Assembly (NCBI GenBank): GCA_001550305.1
Contig: LRTP01000148.1
Coordinates: 1 to 53,988, forward strand
Origin: Streptomyces diastatochromogenes
GTDB lineage: Bacteria > Actinomycetota > Actinomycetes > Streptomycetales > Streptomycetaceae
DNA: 53,988 nt
Reading direction: 5' to 3'
In this document: positions 32,536-40,756 of the stretch, in pieces
How positions within the stretch are numbered: position 1 is the stretch's first letter
How the letters are laid out: the number at the start of each line of letters is the position of its first letter
The notes under the pieces: model-generated
Databases searched by the model: none
The model's input: the letters and a program-made list of their open reading frames with translations, nothing else
What the model was told of the DNA's origin: nothing
Program-made: the position numbers and the translations under genes

Positions 32536-33355
32536 AACAACGCGCCGAGGACACCCACCCGCTTGTCTACCAGTGCCGTCTGCCGCTGTCCACGCGGACC
32601 GTCAACCACCTCGCCGATCTACTGCGTCGCCGCCTGAAGGCGATACGGTCCCGGTGGCGGATCCTGCCGCCCGGACGTATCGCGGTGATCGTCCTGGCCG
32701 TGCTGCGCCACGACCAGCGCCTGGCCGACATGGCCGGCGGCAACAACGTCTCCGAGTCCACCGTCCGCCGCTGGCGCGACGAGCTGATCGCCCTGCTCGC
32801 CGCGCAGGCCCCGCGCCTGGACCGTGCCCTGAAGAAGGTCGCCAAGCGGGGCGGGGAGGTGGTCCTGATCGACGGCACCCTCATTCCCCCCAGCGCCGCA
32901 CCGGAAAGGCCGACCGGCGGAACTACTCCGGCAAACACCACCATCACGGCCTGCACTTCCTCGCCCTGACAGACGAGAAGGGCCGCCTGATCTGGATATC
33001 CGCCGCCCGGCCCGGCCGCACGCACGACATCACCGCCGCCCGCCACGACCACGTCCTGGCCCACCTGCGCGCCGCCGGCCTCGGCGCCCTCGCGGATCTT
33101 GGCTTCCGCGGCCTGGACAACGACGTACGCGACCCCGTGATCGTCACCGGCTTCCACGCCAGCCGCACCCACAAGCTCACTCCAGGCCAGAAGGAAGCCA
33201 ACCGCGTCCTCGCCATCGGACGGGCACCGTTCGAAAACGGCTTCGCCCATCTCAAGAACTGGCGGACCCTCACCAAACTGCGCACCGACCCCGCCCACGC
33301 GACCCGCCTCCTGCGCGCCTTGCTCATTCTGACGAACCTCGAAGTCAACCGCTGA
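32536..33355 (+). pseudogene. IS5-like DDE transposase with a frameshift in a C run
   Basis: The first part (to about 32885) reads LVYQCRLPLSTRTVNHLADL, RWRILPPGRIAVIVLAVLRH, NVSESTVRRWRDELIALLAA and EVVLIDGTLIP, with the first catalytic Asp. At the C6 run 32886-32891 sense moves to the -1 frame: QRRTGKADRRNYSGKHHHHG, LADLGFRGLDND (second Asp), RAPFENGFAHLKNWRTLTKL (Glu) and stop at 33355. Family members normally use one frame here, so one C is probably missing; slippage on the C run is possible but unproven. The start lies against the group II intron, whose insertion may have cut the 5' end or promoter. It supplies the right end of the possible compound element. Confidence 0.85.
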
Positions 33356-33356
33356 C

Positions 33357-33457
33357 AGACGATCTACACCGCAGACAGCCGCCGACGACCAGCGTGAGCA
33401 CCCCGAGAACCGGTCACACCAGCTCTTTGACCTGCGACTTCAAGTTGGCGGAGGCTC
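33357..33457. repeat. Long inverted terminal repeat, right
   Basis: Begins directly after the transposase stop and ends at the ACT flank; pairs with 28830-28930. Confidence 0.85.
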
Positions 33458-33491
33458 ACTGATCGCGGTGGGCTGCGCACGGCGCATTCGT

Positions 33492-34711
33492 TCAGCCTGA
33501 TTGCGCAGCGGCATCGGTGCGGTGGCGGATGACGGCGTGCCAGCGGCGCTCGAAGTCTGCGGTGTGCTCTGCGATGGTCGCCGCCGTGATGGGCTCGTTG
33601 TACTGGAGGGTGACTCCCCGGGCTGCGCAGGCCTCGGCGACGGCTTTCAACGAGGGCTGTTCACTGCGTACTCGGTGCTCGGCCCAGACGCTGTAGATCC
33701 GGAAGGGCAGCAGGTAGCGGCGTAGCGTGCTCGCAGCGGCGGCCCGTCCGTTGCGGCCGACCACACCTTCTCACCCAAATACTTCGACAGGTCATCACCG
33801 TTGGGCTCGGCACCGCGCTGCTGCTGGTACTCCACCCATGCGAGGTAGTAGCGATCGACCGTGGTGAGGGCAACGCGCTCTTCCACTGCGCCCGCCGGCG
33901 CCGGCGGCGGCTCATCGATGGGAGCATCCACCCGGGGACGGCGCTGCTCCTTCGCGGCCTGTGCCGCAGCGCGGGCGGGCACCGATGACGGAGCTTCTGC
34001 TTCTGAGAGGGGTCCGTCGACTTCCTGTTCGCCGGAACCGGCGACAGCCTCCTCGGCAGGCAGCTCCGCGTCGTCGAACTCACGCCGCCGGAAGCTCACC
34101 ACGAAGTCGTCCAAGTCCTCACCCGAGATGGGCTGGTCGCCCGCGCCGGTGATGCCGTCCCGCTCGTACACGTACGCCGCGAGGGCGCCAGCATCGGGGT
34201 AGTCGCCGCGCTCCTGCTCGTAGCTGCGCCAGGCGCTGGGGAAGTAGTCGTACCAGGACTGATCGGTCGGCTGCGGCTCCTTGACGCCGGTGGCCTCCAC
34301 GGCGGGAATCGCATACCGATTCTGGAGGACCGGGAGCAGGGGCTGCAGCTGCGCTTCGGAGAGCGGATCGCTGGCCTCAGTGGAGATGCCGTACTGGTCA
34401 CGGAGCCAGAACGCCCACTGCGCGGTGGTTGGTTCGACCTGGAACTGCGCGATGAACTCCTGGTAGGCCCCCGCGAACCGCTCGGCGGCATCCTCACTCG
34501 AATCCCGTGGCCCAAGTGCCCGCTCGGGCGCGGCGGCTGGGACCTGGACCGGTCGCGGCTCTGATTCCTCCAGTTCCGCCACCTCCTGTTCACCGTCTGC
34601 CGCCGCTTCGAGCGCAGGACCTTCCGGCTGGACCGGGTCGGGGACCCGTTCGAGGGTGAACAGGATCGGCGCCTCGATGCCCACGGCGGCCGGGCCGGAG
34701 GGGGCAGGCAT
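33492..34711 (-). pseudogene. Modular repeat protein, homologue of the divergent gene, frameshifted
   Basis: ATG at 34711 with GGAGGG nine bases upstream. Module A: FAGAYQEFIAQFQVEPTTAQ, WAFWLRDQYGISTEASDPLS. Module B: WYDYFPSAWRSYEQERGDYP, DAGALAAYVYERDGITGAGD. Module C: VDRYYLAWVEYQQQRGAEPN, DDLSKYLGEK. At about 33766 one G is missing (aaggtgtgg), after which the other frame continues GRNGRAAAASTLRRYLLPFR, VTLQYNEPITAATIAEHTAD, FERRWHAVIRHR to the stop at 33492. With the base restored it would be about 406 residues and colinear with the 34864-35913 protein. The role is unknown; see that entry. Confidence 0.75.
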
Positions 34712-34826
34712 AGAGCCGGCCCTCCTGCCCCCGCTTACCGTCGAGCAGGGTCCCGCCGCAGTGCAGGCGGACGCCCTGTCACTCAAAGCCCGAACACCCG
34801 GCCGGGGACAGCAGCCGGAGCCGGTA

Positions 34827-34858
34827 GGCACGGAGGCACGGAGGCACGGAGGCACAGC
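34827..34858. repeat. 8-bp tandem repeat GGCACGGA
   Basis: Three perfect copies of GGCACGGA (34827-34850) and a partial fourth (GGCACAGC, 34851-34858) lie just before the ATG at 34864. Neighbouring units create GGAGG at each junction, so the run offers several Shine-Dalgarno-like sites. Confidence 0.9.
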
Positions 34859-34863
34859 GTGTC

Positions 34864-35913
34864 ATGCAGGCCCAGCCGGTGAGCGGAGGGCAGACCCGCG
34901 AGCAGGCGTCCATCGACGAGGCCGACGGACGCTTCGCCGAGGCCTACCAGTTGTGGCGCTCTCAGTTCCAGACTGAGCCCACAGCCGCCCAGTTCGCGTC
35001 CTTCCTCCGAGACGAGTTCGGTATCTCTACCGCAGCCGGTGGTCCGCTCTCCGATGACCAATTGCTGCCCCTGCTCAGCGTCTTCCAGCAGCACTACACC
35101 TCACCGGCCGAAGCCCATCCTGCTCCGGACGACACGGAACCGGCCGCAGCAGACGAGTCGTGGGACGGGTTCTTCTACAGTGCCTGGCTCACGTACGCGC
35201 ATCAGTACGGCCAGTACCCCGACGCAGCCACCCTCGCGGCATACGTATTCCAGCGAGACGGCATCACCGGAGCCGACGGCCAGCCCCTCACAGGCGAGGG
35301 CCTGGAGGGCTTCGTCGCGGTCTTCCAGGAGCGCGAGTTCGGCGACGGTGAGCCGCAGGGCGAAGAGACGGACCATGAAGCCGGCGAACAGGCACCTCCA
35401 GCACCCGCCCCTGCCGAGACTGACACCCAGCAGACACCCGCCATTGCGGGAGCACAGGCCGCGGAGGAGAAGCAAGGCCTCCGGGTAAACGCTGCTATCA
35501 CCGATGAGGAGACCGCTCCCGTGGAGACGAACAAGGAAAGCGACCTCACCACCGTCGACCGCTACTACCTCGCGTGGGTGGAGCACCAGAAACAGCGCGG
35601 CGCCGAGCCCACAGACAAGCAACTGTCTGCCTACCTCGACGAGAAGGGTGTGCAGGGCCGCGGCGGGAAGCCGATCAGCCCGTCCACGCTGCGCAGATAC
35701 CTCCTGTCCTTCCGTACCTACGACGTCTGGGCCGAGAACCGGATACACAATGAGACCCCCTTGGCCGACGCCGTTGCCCAGGACTGCGCAACGCGCGGGA
35801 TCACCGCCCAGTACAACAACCCCCTCACTGCCACCGACATCACGAAACAAGCCCACGACTTCGAACGCCGCTGGAAGGCTCTCACCCGACACCGCCCCGA
35901 TACCCAAAGGTGA
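34864..35913 (+). CDS. Modular repeat protein of unknown function
   Basis: 349 residues with no signal peptide or membrane segment. Four related modules of about 55-65 residues can be seen: 24-78 (FAEAYQLWRSQFQTEPTAAQ, FLRDEFGIST), 100-159 (FFYSAWLTYAHQYGQYPDAA, TLAAYVFQRDGITGADGQPL), 231-295 (VDRYYLAWVEHQKQRGAEPT, QLSAYLDEKGVQGRGGKPIS) and a shorter tail 296-345 (ATRGITAQYNNPLTATDITK, FERRWKAL). The shared pattern is aromatic-x-x-A-W/Y, P, LA-x-Y/F, D/E-x-GI-G-x-G-x-P-I/L-S. An acidic Pro/Glu/Thr-rich linker separates modules B and C. It is divergent from a frameshifted homologue. The modules resemble small helical DNA-binding units, which is inference only. I do not recognise the family. 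Confidence 0.75.
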   Translation: MQAQPVSGGQTREQASIDEADGRFAEAYQLWRSQFQTEPTAAQFASFLRDEFGISTAAGGPLSDDQLLPLLSVFQQHYTSPAEAHPAPDDTEPAAADESWDGFFYSAWLTYAHQYGQYPDAATLAAYVFQRDGITGADGQPLTGEGLEGFVAVFQEREFGDGEPQGEETDHEAGEQAPPAPAPAETDTQQTPAIAGAQAAEEKQGLRVNAAITDEETAPVETNKESDLTTVDRYYLAWVEHQKQRGAEPTDKQLSAYLDEKGVQGRGGKPISPSTLRRYLLSFRTYDVWAENRIHNETPLADAVAQDCATRGITAQYNNPLTATDITKQAHDFERRWKALTRHRPDTQR

Positions 35914-36083
35914 CGCCCCACTCGACACGCACCTTGCTGCTCCAGCCGGCCGGGCCTCGTAAGCGAGGCGCGCGTGGCACTCACGGACCCGACCATCGAG
36001 CCATGCGCCTTCTGCCGACCGGACACCGAGTTGGGCGTGGACGTCGTGTAGCGGTCGCTGGGGCGCAAACGCACGTCTGAGAC
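35914..36083. other. Short intergenic stretch
   Basis: No gene is supported. A very short frame from 35973 (ACFRPD-like residues) has no support of its own. Confidence 0.4.
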
Positions 36084-37018
36084 CTAGCGCCCGGGCGGGA
36101 GGATCTCGCTGTCGGTGCGGGAGAGCACCAGGTCAGTCATCGCCGTTACAGGCCCACGCCACCGCACGGCGGGCGCGGGTCGACGCAGGGCGGCTGGGTA
36201 GCTGCTGGCGTTGTAGTCGTTGGCCAGTCGGTAGGTGTGAAATCCGTGCTCGCGCAGCGGACGGAGAACGTCGTCGACAGTTCGCCCTTGCTTGGCCAGC
36301 AGGCGGGGGGTGACCTCGATGACCAACTCGGCGTCGCCCCGCAGCCGGGGCAATATCGGGACGAGCCCGGAGACGGCCGCGGCCTCGGCCCCCTCCACAT
36401 CGATCTTGATCAGGCGGGCGGCGGCGAGCTCCTCCTCCGTGACGAGCTGGGGCAGCGGTGCTGCGTCGGCTTCGAACGAGGACTCCACGGTGTGTGGCCG
36501 GACGGCGGTGGTACCGCCGAGGTTGGTGGAGCGCTCCAGGTAGAAGACCAACCGCCCGGGGACGTCGGAAGCGGCGGCGTTCACCGCGCGGACGTTGCTA
36601 CATCCGTTGGCCCGAGCGTTCGCCGTCAGCATCTGGTGGAAGTCGGGGGACGGCTCTACGGCCGCCACGCGGCCGGCGGGGCCGACGAGATGGGCGGCGA
36701 GCACACTGTAGTAGCCGATGTTCGCTCCGACGTCGATGAATGTGTCTCCATGTCTCCAGGGTTGAGCCGGTAGGCGATGAACGTGGTCAGGTGAGGCTCC
36801 CACACGCCGAACAGGTACAGGTATCGCTGGATGACGTCGCTGGTCACCACGGGGAAAACTGCGCCGGACCGGGTCCGGGTGATCGCGGTGAGAGGGTGCT
36901 CCTTGAGCTGGCCACTCAGGTGCCCGGCGAGCCACGTTGTGCCGGGCCCCGCTGGCACGTGTCGGACGTACGCGCGCAGGGCCCTGACGGCGAGCGGTCG
37001 CTTCATGTGAGGCTCCAT
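36084..37018 (-). pseudogene. FkbM-family methyltransferase broken by an 8-bp duplication
   Basis: The N-terminal part starts at the ATG at 37018 (MEPHMKRPLAVRALRAYVRH; ATG 37006 is also possible) and runs to FIAYRLNPGD. There an 8-bp tandem duplication (36743-36758) shifts the frame. The other frame continues TFIDVGANIGYYSVLAAHLV, the SAM-binding motif, then AAVEPSPDFHQMLTANARAN, IKIDVEGAEAAAVSGL and TDLVLSRTDSEILPPGR to the stop at 36084. Deleting one copy restores a single 309-residue frame with all FkbM motifs. FkbM enzymes methylate hydroxyls on sugars, lipids or polyketides. As it stands the gene yields only a short product. Confidence 0.88.
36743..36758. repeat. 8-bp tandem duplication inside the FkbM gene
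   Basis: tgtctcca at 36743-36750 is repeated at 36751-36758. Removing one copy restores ...NPGDTFIDVGANIG... on the minus strand. Confidence 0.92.
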
Positions 37019-37107
37019 GGTGTGAGGGCGCGGTCTTTCGGCCGCACAGCGTCGTGGAGGGTGGCAGGCTGGCCGCAGGAGCGTCCCCGGGGCGAAGGAG
37101 AGCACAA

Positions 37108-37641
37108 GTGAGTACGGCGCCCAGTCAGGAAGCTGGCCCGGGCCGGACGACAGGACCGGTGGTGTTCCTGCTCGTCGGCTTGACTGGGTCGGGTAAGACG
37201 ACGTATGCGAAGCGCCGACTCGAGCCGACCGGAGTGGTCCGGCTCTCCGTGGACGAACGGGTTCATGCGCGCCACGGTCAGTACGGCGTTGACTACCCCG
37301 AGCGGGACTACTTCGCCTTGGAGGCCCCGGTGGTCGCTGAGGTGCGGGACGAACTGATCGGGCTGGTTGCCGCTGGTCGCTCCGCCGTGCTCGACCACGG
37401 GCTGTGGACGCACAAGGAGCGCGAGGAGTGGAAGAACCTCGTCCAGGAGGTTGGAGGCACTCCCCGGCTCCTGTACTTCCCCGTGCCTCGGGAAGAGCTG
37501 CTGCGGCGCCTCGAAGCACGTAACCAGAGGGAGGACGGCAACGCGTTGACCGTCACCCCCGAGGCACTGGACGACTTCTTGGCCCGGTTCGAGCCTCCTC
37601 ACAACGAGGGCGAGGAGATCATCGAGCCCGGCACGTTCTGA
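37108..37641 (+). CDS. P-loop AAA_33 / zeta-toxin-like kinase
   Basis: 177 residues from the GTG at 37108; AAGGAG lies eight bases upstream, better than the earlier ATG in the same frame. Walker A is LLVGLTGSGKTTYAKRRL. It is followed by LSVDERVHARHGQYGVDYPE, a lid-like GLWTHKEREEWKNLVQEVGG, and LLYFPVPREELLRRLEARNQ with NALTVTPEALDDFLARFEPP. This is the layout of small ATP-dependent kinases related to polynucleotide kinase, zeta toxin and chloramphenicol phosphotransferase. The phosphate acceptor is unknown. No antitoxin gene is adjacent, so a toxin role is not supported. It is divergent from the FkbM gene, separated by about 90 bp. Confidence 0.85.
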   Translation: MSTAPSQEAGPGRTTGPVVFLLVGLTGSGKTTYAKRRLEPTGVVRLSVDERVHARHGQYGVDYPERDYFALEAPVVAEVRDELIGLVAAGRSAVLDHGLWTHKEREEWKNLVQEVGGTPRLLYFPVPREELLRRLEARNQREDGNALTVTPEALDDFLARFEPPHNEGEEIIEPGTF

Positions 37642-37674
37642 CCCTGCCCTTGCCGGAAACCTCATCCGGCCTGG

Positions 37675-38772
37675 TCACGCAGCATGTTGGTACTCGTGAA
37701 GGAGGCCGCCGAGTCGGTCGGTTCGGTGTATGTCGAGGCGGGCGGTTTCGTCCGGATCGGTGATCGGTGGGGGCAACGGGTGCAGTGGGCGGGCGTTGGC
37801 GATGCCCTGGTGCGGCCGGTGCGCGTTGTAGAACTGCTCGAACTCCCTCAGCGCGCGGAGCAGGTGGTGATGGTTCCAGATGAGGGTGCGGTCCAAGAGT
37901 TCGTGGCGGCAGGTCTGCACCCACCGTTCCATGATCGAGTTCATGCGCGGTATTCGCACGCCGCTGAGGACTACCTCGATGCCGGCGTTGGTGAGGATGG
38001 TGTCGAACAGTGCGGGGAACTTCCCGTCCCGGTCCCGGATCACGAACCTTGCCCGGCAGTCGGCGTCTTCGAGGTCCATGACGAGGTTCCTCGCCGCCTG
38101 GGTCACCCAGGCCGCGGTGGGATGCGCAGTGGCGCCCAGGACCCGGATTTGCCGGTTGGCGTGCTCTATCACCGCGAAGACTTACAACCGCGCCCCGGAC
38201 AAGGTGACGGTCTCGAAGAAGTCACACGCCAGAAGGACGTCCGCCTGGGAGCGCAGAAAGTCCGACCAGGTGCTCGACCCCCGTTCGGGGGCCGGCGGGA
38301 TGCCGGCGTCCCGGAGGATCTCCCAGACCGTGGACGCGGCCACCTTCACTCCGAGCACCAGCAGTTCGCCGTGCACGCGCCGGTACCCCCAGCTCGGGTT
38401 CTCACGGACCAGGCGCAGTACGAGAGCCCGGACGGAGCGGACGGTGCGCAGTCGGCCCCCGCGATGGGGCCGGGATCGGGCGGCATGCCGGCGGGCGACC
38501 AGGTCACGGTGCCAACGCAGGATCGTGTCCGGCCGCACCAGCAACCGCATACGGAGCAGCGCCTCCTTCGGGAGGTCATGCAGCAGCGCCGCCAGGAATG
38601 CCCGATCCCCCGGTGCGAACTGGACTCGCTGCCCGTTCAGATGCCGTTGCAGCACGGTGATCTGATGGCGTAGAGCCAGGATCTCTACATCCCTGTCCCG
38701 GATGCTCACCGGCAGCAGTCGCAGCATCGCGAACATGTTGGTCACGCTCAGGTAAGCGAGTTTCAACAGCAC
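37675..38772 (-). pseudogene. Integrase-type (rve) transposase with one nonsense codon
   Basis: GTG at 38772. The first part gives an N-terminal region (EILALRHQITVLQRHLNGQR, NPSWGYRRVHGELLVLGVKV) and the start of the rve core (LACDFFETVTLSGARL), then TAA at 38182-38184. The same frame continues VFAVIEHANRQIRVLGATAH, RARFVIRDRDGKFPALFDTI (second Asp), MNSIMERWVQTCRHELLDRT (Glu) and FEQFYNAHRPHQGI to the stop at 37675. A Tyr codon (TAC) is expected at the stop, so a single C-to-A change made TAA. The remaining sequence is regular, which suggests a recent lesion or a base-call error. Confidence 0.88.
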
Positions 38773-38883
38773 GAGCGACCATCATGCCGAGGTGATCGTC
38801 ATCTCCGCCAGAGCACTGCGCCGGCCTCAGCATCCGACGGAACGAAGATCACGGCACACGGGCTCTGACCAGGGCGGATGACG

Positions 38884-38976
38884 TTATCGGCAAGGGCAGC
38901 GCTTCCCGCCCGCCGCGCGGTACAGCGCGACAGCGTCATTCCTGAACTCCGCCGGATACGGAGACTTACGTCCCAC
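38884..38976 (-). pseudogene. IS3-family OrfA remnant
   Basis: GTG at 38976 opens VGRKSPYPAEFRNDAVALYR AAGGKR, the start of IS3 OrfA, then CPCR and a stop at 38884. Only about 27 residues match; the helix-turn-helix and leucine-zipper parts are lost. Confidence 0.7.
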
Positions 38977-38984
38977 CAGGACAC

Positions 38985-39092
38985 CTACCCTTGGATCTGC
39001 AAGATCCATTGTCAGAGTGTCCACGTCACGGGGGTCGCCTCAAGGCGAACTATCTCGCAATACCCAAGCAAGTTCAGTAGCCGTCTCAGTCG
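38985..39092. other. Short gap at the boundary of the defence-like block
   Basis: This is the junction between transposase debris and the AlbA_2 gene. I see no terminator or repeat here. Confidence 0.4.
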
Positions 39093-40631
39093 TCACGAGA
39101 GGCCCGAAGCGAGCCACGCCTCCATCTCGGCCCTTGCATCGGGAGCGAGTCTTGCCGCACGGACTTCACCGTTTGGGCGCAGAAGTGTGAGCTCGTAAAC
39201 CCCGTAGTCTGCGAGAAGGTCCGCGGCGATGTCGCGAGCGACACCACGCAGCTGTCGGCTGTCCTCAACCAGACCTGCGAGGTAGGCGACATGACGGCTC
39301 GGCTCGCTGGGCAGCCCCGCGAAAGGCTCGGGGGGTGGAATGAAGCGTGTGCTCCCATTGATTGGAGTTCGATCGACGAAGACTGTCGTCTCGCCCGCAG
39401 TTCGAGCAAGGATGTCCACATCCCCGAAGCCGTCCGCCCAGTCGGCGTAGGTCGCGATCAAGTGCAGCGCTCCGAGGATCTCGGACTCCAACAAGGTCAG
39501 GTTGAGTTGAGGGGCAATGGAGGCCGGCACAGACGTAGGGCTTGATGCTGACGATCGCCACACCTCACTCCCCAAGCCGACGGCCTCTGGAAGGCGGACG
39601 TTAACGGCAATCGCATCGTTCCCGACGGGGATTTCCCCTGCCGTGGGCACGAAGGGAGTGTCCGCCTCCGGGCGTAGGCTGACGCCTTCCATTTCGGAAC
39701 TCGCGGTCGAAACCTGGCCCGCCACGGCGGCACGGGCCACCTCGATCGACGCGAATGCGCTGCCATCGGTGTGCCAGACCGCGTGCACGCCATCCCGTTG
39801 CATGTGCATTCGGCCGCGGCGGACATCAGGCATCCTGCCGAGCAGTTGTTGTGGGAGTGCCCGCCCTGGGGACTTCCCGAACTCCGACATCCGATTGAGG
39901 AAGCCCGTCACGTCCTGGATGAAGGACCGGTCAATGCGGCGCTCCGCGAGCCCGTTGGGCACCAGAGCCAGCTCGAGTTGGACTCCGCCTGGAAGCGTGG
40001 GTTTCGCCCAGGCAGCACCTTCCGCCAGTACCCGCCGGACGCGCTCTGCCTGGTCTTCGGCGAGGCGGAAGCGGTCCCGGTAGGCCTGCGCGATCTCTGA
40101 TTCATCGAGCCAAGCGGTAATTCGGTCCATTCGGCGTGCGTAGCTGTAGCGGTTCTGCCCCTTGCCCCCGGCGACAGGTCGAACGGCGTGCGGGGCCATG
40201 GGGCTACGTGGGATGCCGATGAGGAAGAAGCCGATCCCCGGCGAAGCGGACATATCCGGGATTGTACGGATGCTGAAGTCCGGGGGCAGGAAGGGGAAGA
40301 CTCGGCTACGAAGACCGTTGTTGAGCTGCACGACGATGCCGTCGTCGATGTCAACAGGCGTCAGTCGACCAGCGCATCCCTGAGAGTCTTCGGCGATCCC
40401 GATGATGATCAGCCCGCCTCGGGTGTTCGCCATGGCTGTCACGTCCTTGGCCAGTTCGTCCAGGGACTCGGCGTTCTTCGTGTAGGAGTTCTGCTGCTTG
40501 AAGTCGAGATCGACACCTTCCGCCACGCGCTGTGTGCATAGCATGGCGAGATGGTTCCTGTCTAGCTCTTGGAAGGACGCGCCAAGCAGAGCAGCGATCC
40601 TGGGGATCTTCACGGTCACACGGTTGAGCAT
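39093..40631 (-). CDS. AlbA_2 (Schlafen-like) domain protein
   Basis: 512 residues. The N-terminal AlbA_2 domain, about residues 20-160, shows the usual EGVDLDFKQQNSYTKNAESL, LDELAKDVTAMANTRGGLII and IGIAEDSQGC, then GFFLIGIPRSPMAPHAVRPV and YSYARRMDRITAWLDESEIA. A large helical/beta region without a known motif follows, ending with LTLLRPNGEVRAARLAPDAR. AlbA_2 domains bind nucleic acid and occur in regulators and in several anti-phage systems. It is transcribed away from the SNF2-methylase-DUF499 operon, with 125 bp between the starts. It could be the regulator of that operon or a fourth component. The start ATG at 40631 has no clear ribosome site; GTGs just inside are alternatives. Confidence 0.85.
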   Translation of the reverse strand: MLNRVTVKIPRIAALLGASFQELDRNHLAMLCTQRVAEGVDLDFKQQNSYTKNAESLDELAKDVTAMANTRGGLIIIGIAEDSQGCAGRLTPVDIDDGIVVQLNNGLRSRVFPFLPPDFSIRTIPDMSASPGIGFFLIGIPRSPMAPHAVRPVAGGKGQNRYSYARRMDRITAWLDESEIAQAYRDRFRLAEDQAERVRRVLAEGAAWAKPTLPGGVQLELALVPNGLAERRIDRSFIQDVTGFLNRMSEFGKSPGRALPQQLLGRMPDVRRGRMHMQRDGVHAVWHTDGSAFASIEVARAAVAGQVSTASSEMEGVSLRPEADTPFVPTAGEIPVGNDAIAVNVRLPEAVGLGSEVWRSSASSPTSVPASIAPQLNLTLLESEILGALHLIATYADWADGFGDVDILARTAGETTVFVDRTPINGSTRFIPPPEPFAGLPSEPSRHVAYLAGLVEDSRQLRGVARDIAADLLADYGVYELTLLRPNGEVRAARLAPDARAEMEAWLASGLS

Positions 40632-40756
40632 ATGAGGTGACTGGCGCTCATATAACCCTGGTACATGGGGAGTTAACCGATAGGCTTACGATCACAAGTA
40701 GTCGGAGTCCAGCCGGTGGGGAGCCGGCCGGGACCGCAGGTGAGGGCACATCTTCA
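40632..40756. promoter_or_regulatory. Divergent promoter region of the defence-like block
   Basis: The gap between divergent starts. A tttaat-poor but AT-richer part lies at 40660-40700 (gagttaaccgataggcttac). An AGGTGAGGG ribosome-site candidate is at about 40738-40746 for the helicase GTG at 40757. Clear -35/-10 boxes are not certain. Confidence 0.4.

Larger units (their letters stand above)
28830..33457 (+). mobile_element. Putative compound transposable element with long inverted ends
   Basis: The left end starts GAGCCTCCGCCAACTTGAAG at 28830; the same sequence reads inward on the other strand from 33457. The two ends match over about 100 bp with four substitutions and one 1-bp indel. 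The first 33 bp are identical. Directly outside both is ACT (28827-28829, 33458-33460), a 3-bp target duplication, as many IS5-group elements make. Inside are a phosphotransferase gene, a coiled-coil/winged-helix gene, a group II intron and an IS5-like transposase. It could be a transposition unit or an IS plus an inverted end fragment that matches by chance of history. Confidence 0.6.

Noticed and set aside
37108..37641. Zeta-toxin toxin-antitoxin pair
   Set aside because: The kinase fold fits, but no small antitoxin gene adjoins it and the neighbours are an FkbM gene and a transposase.
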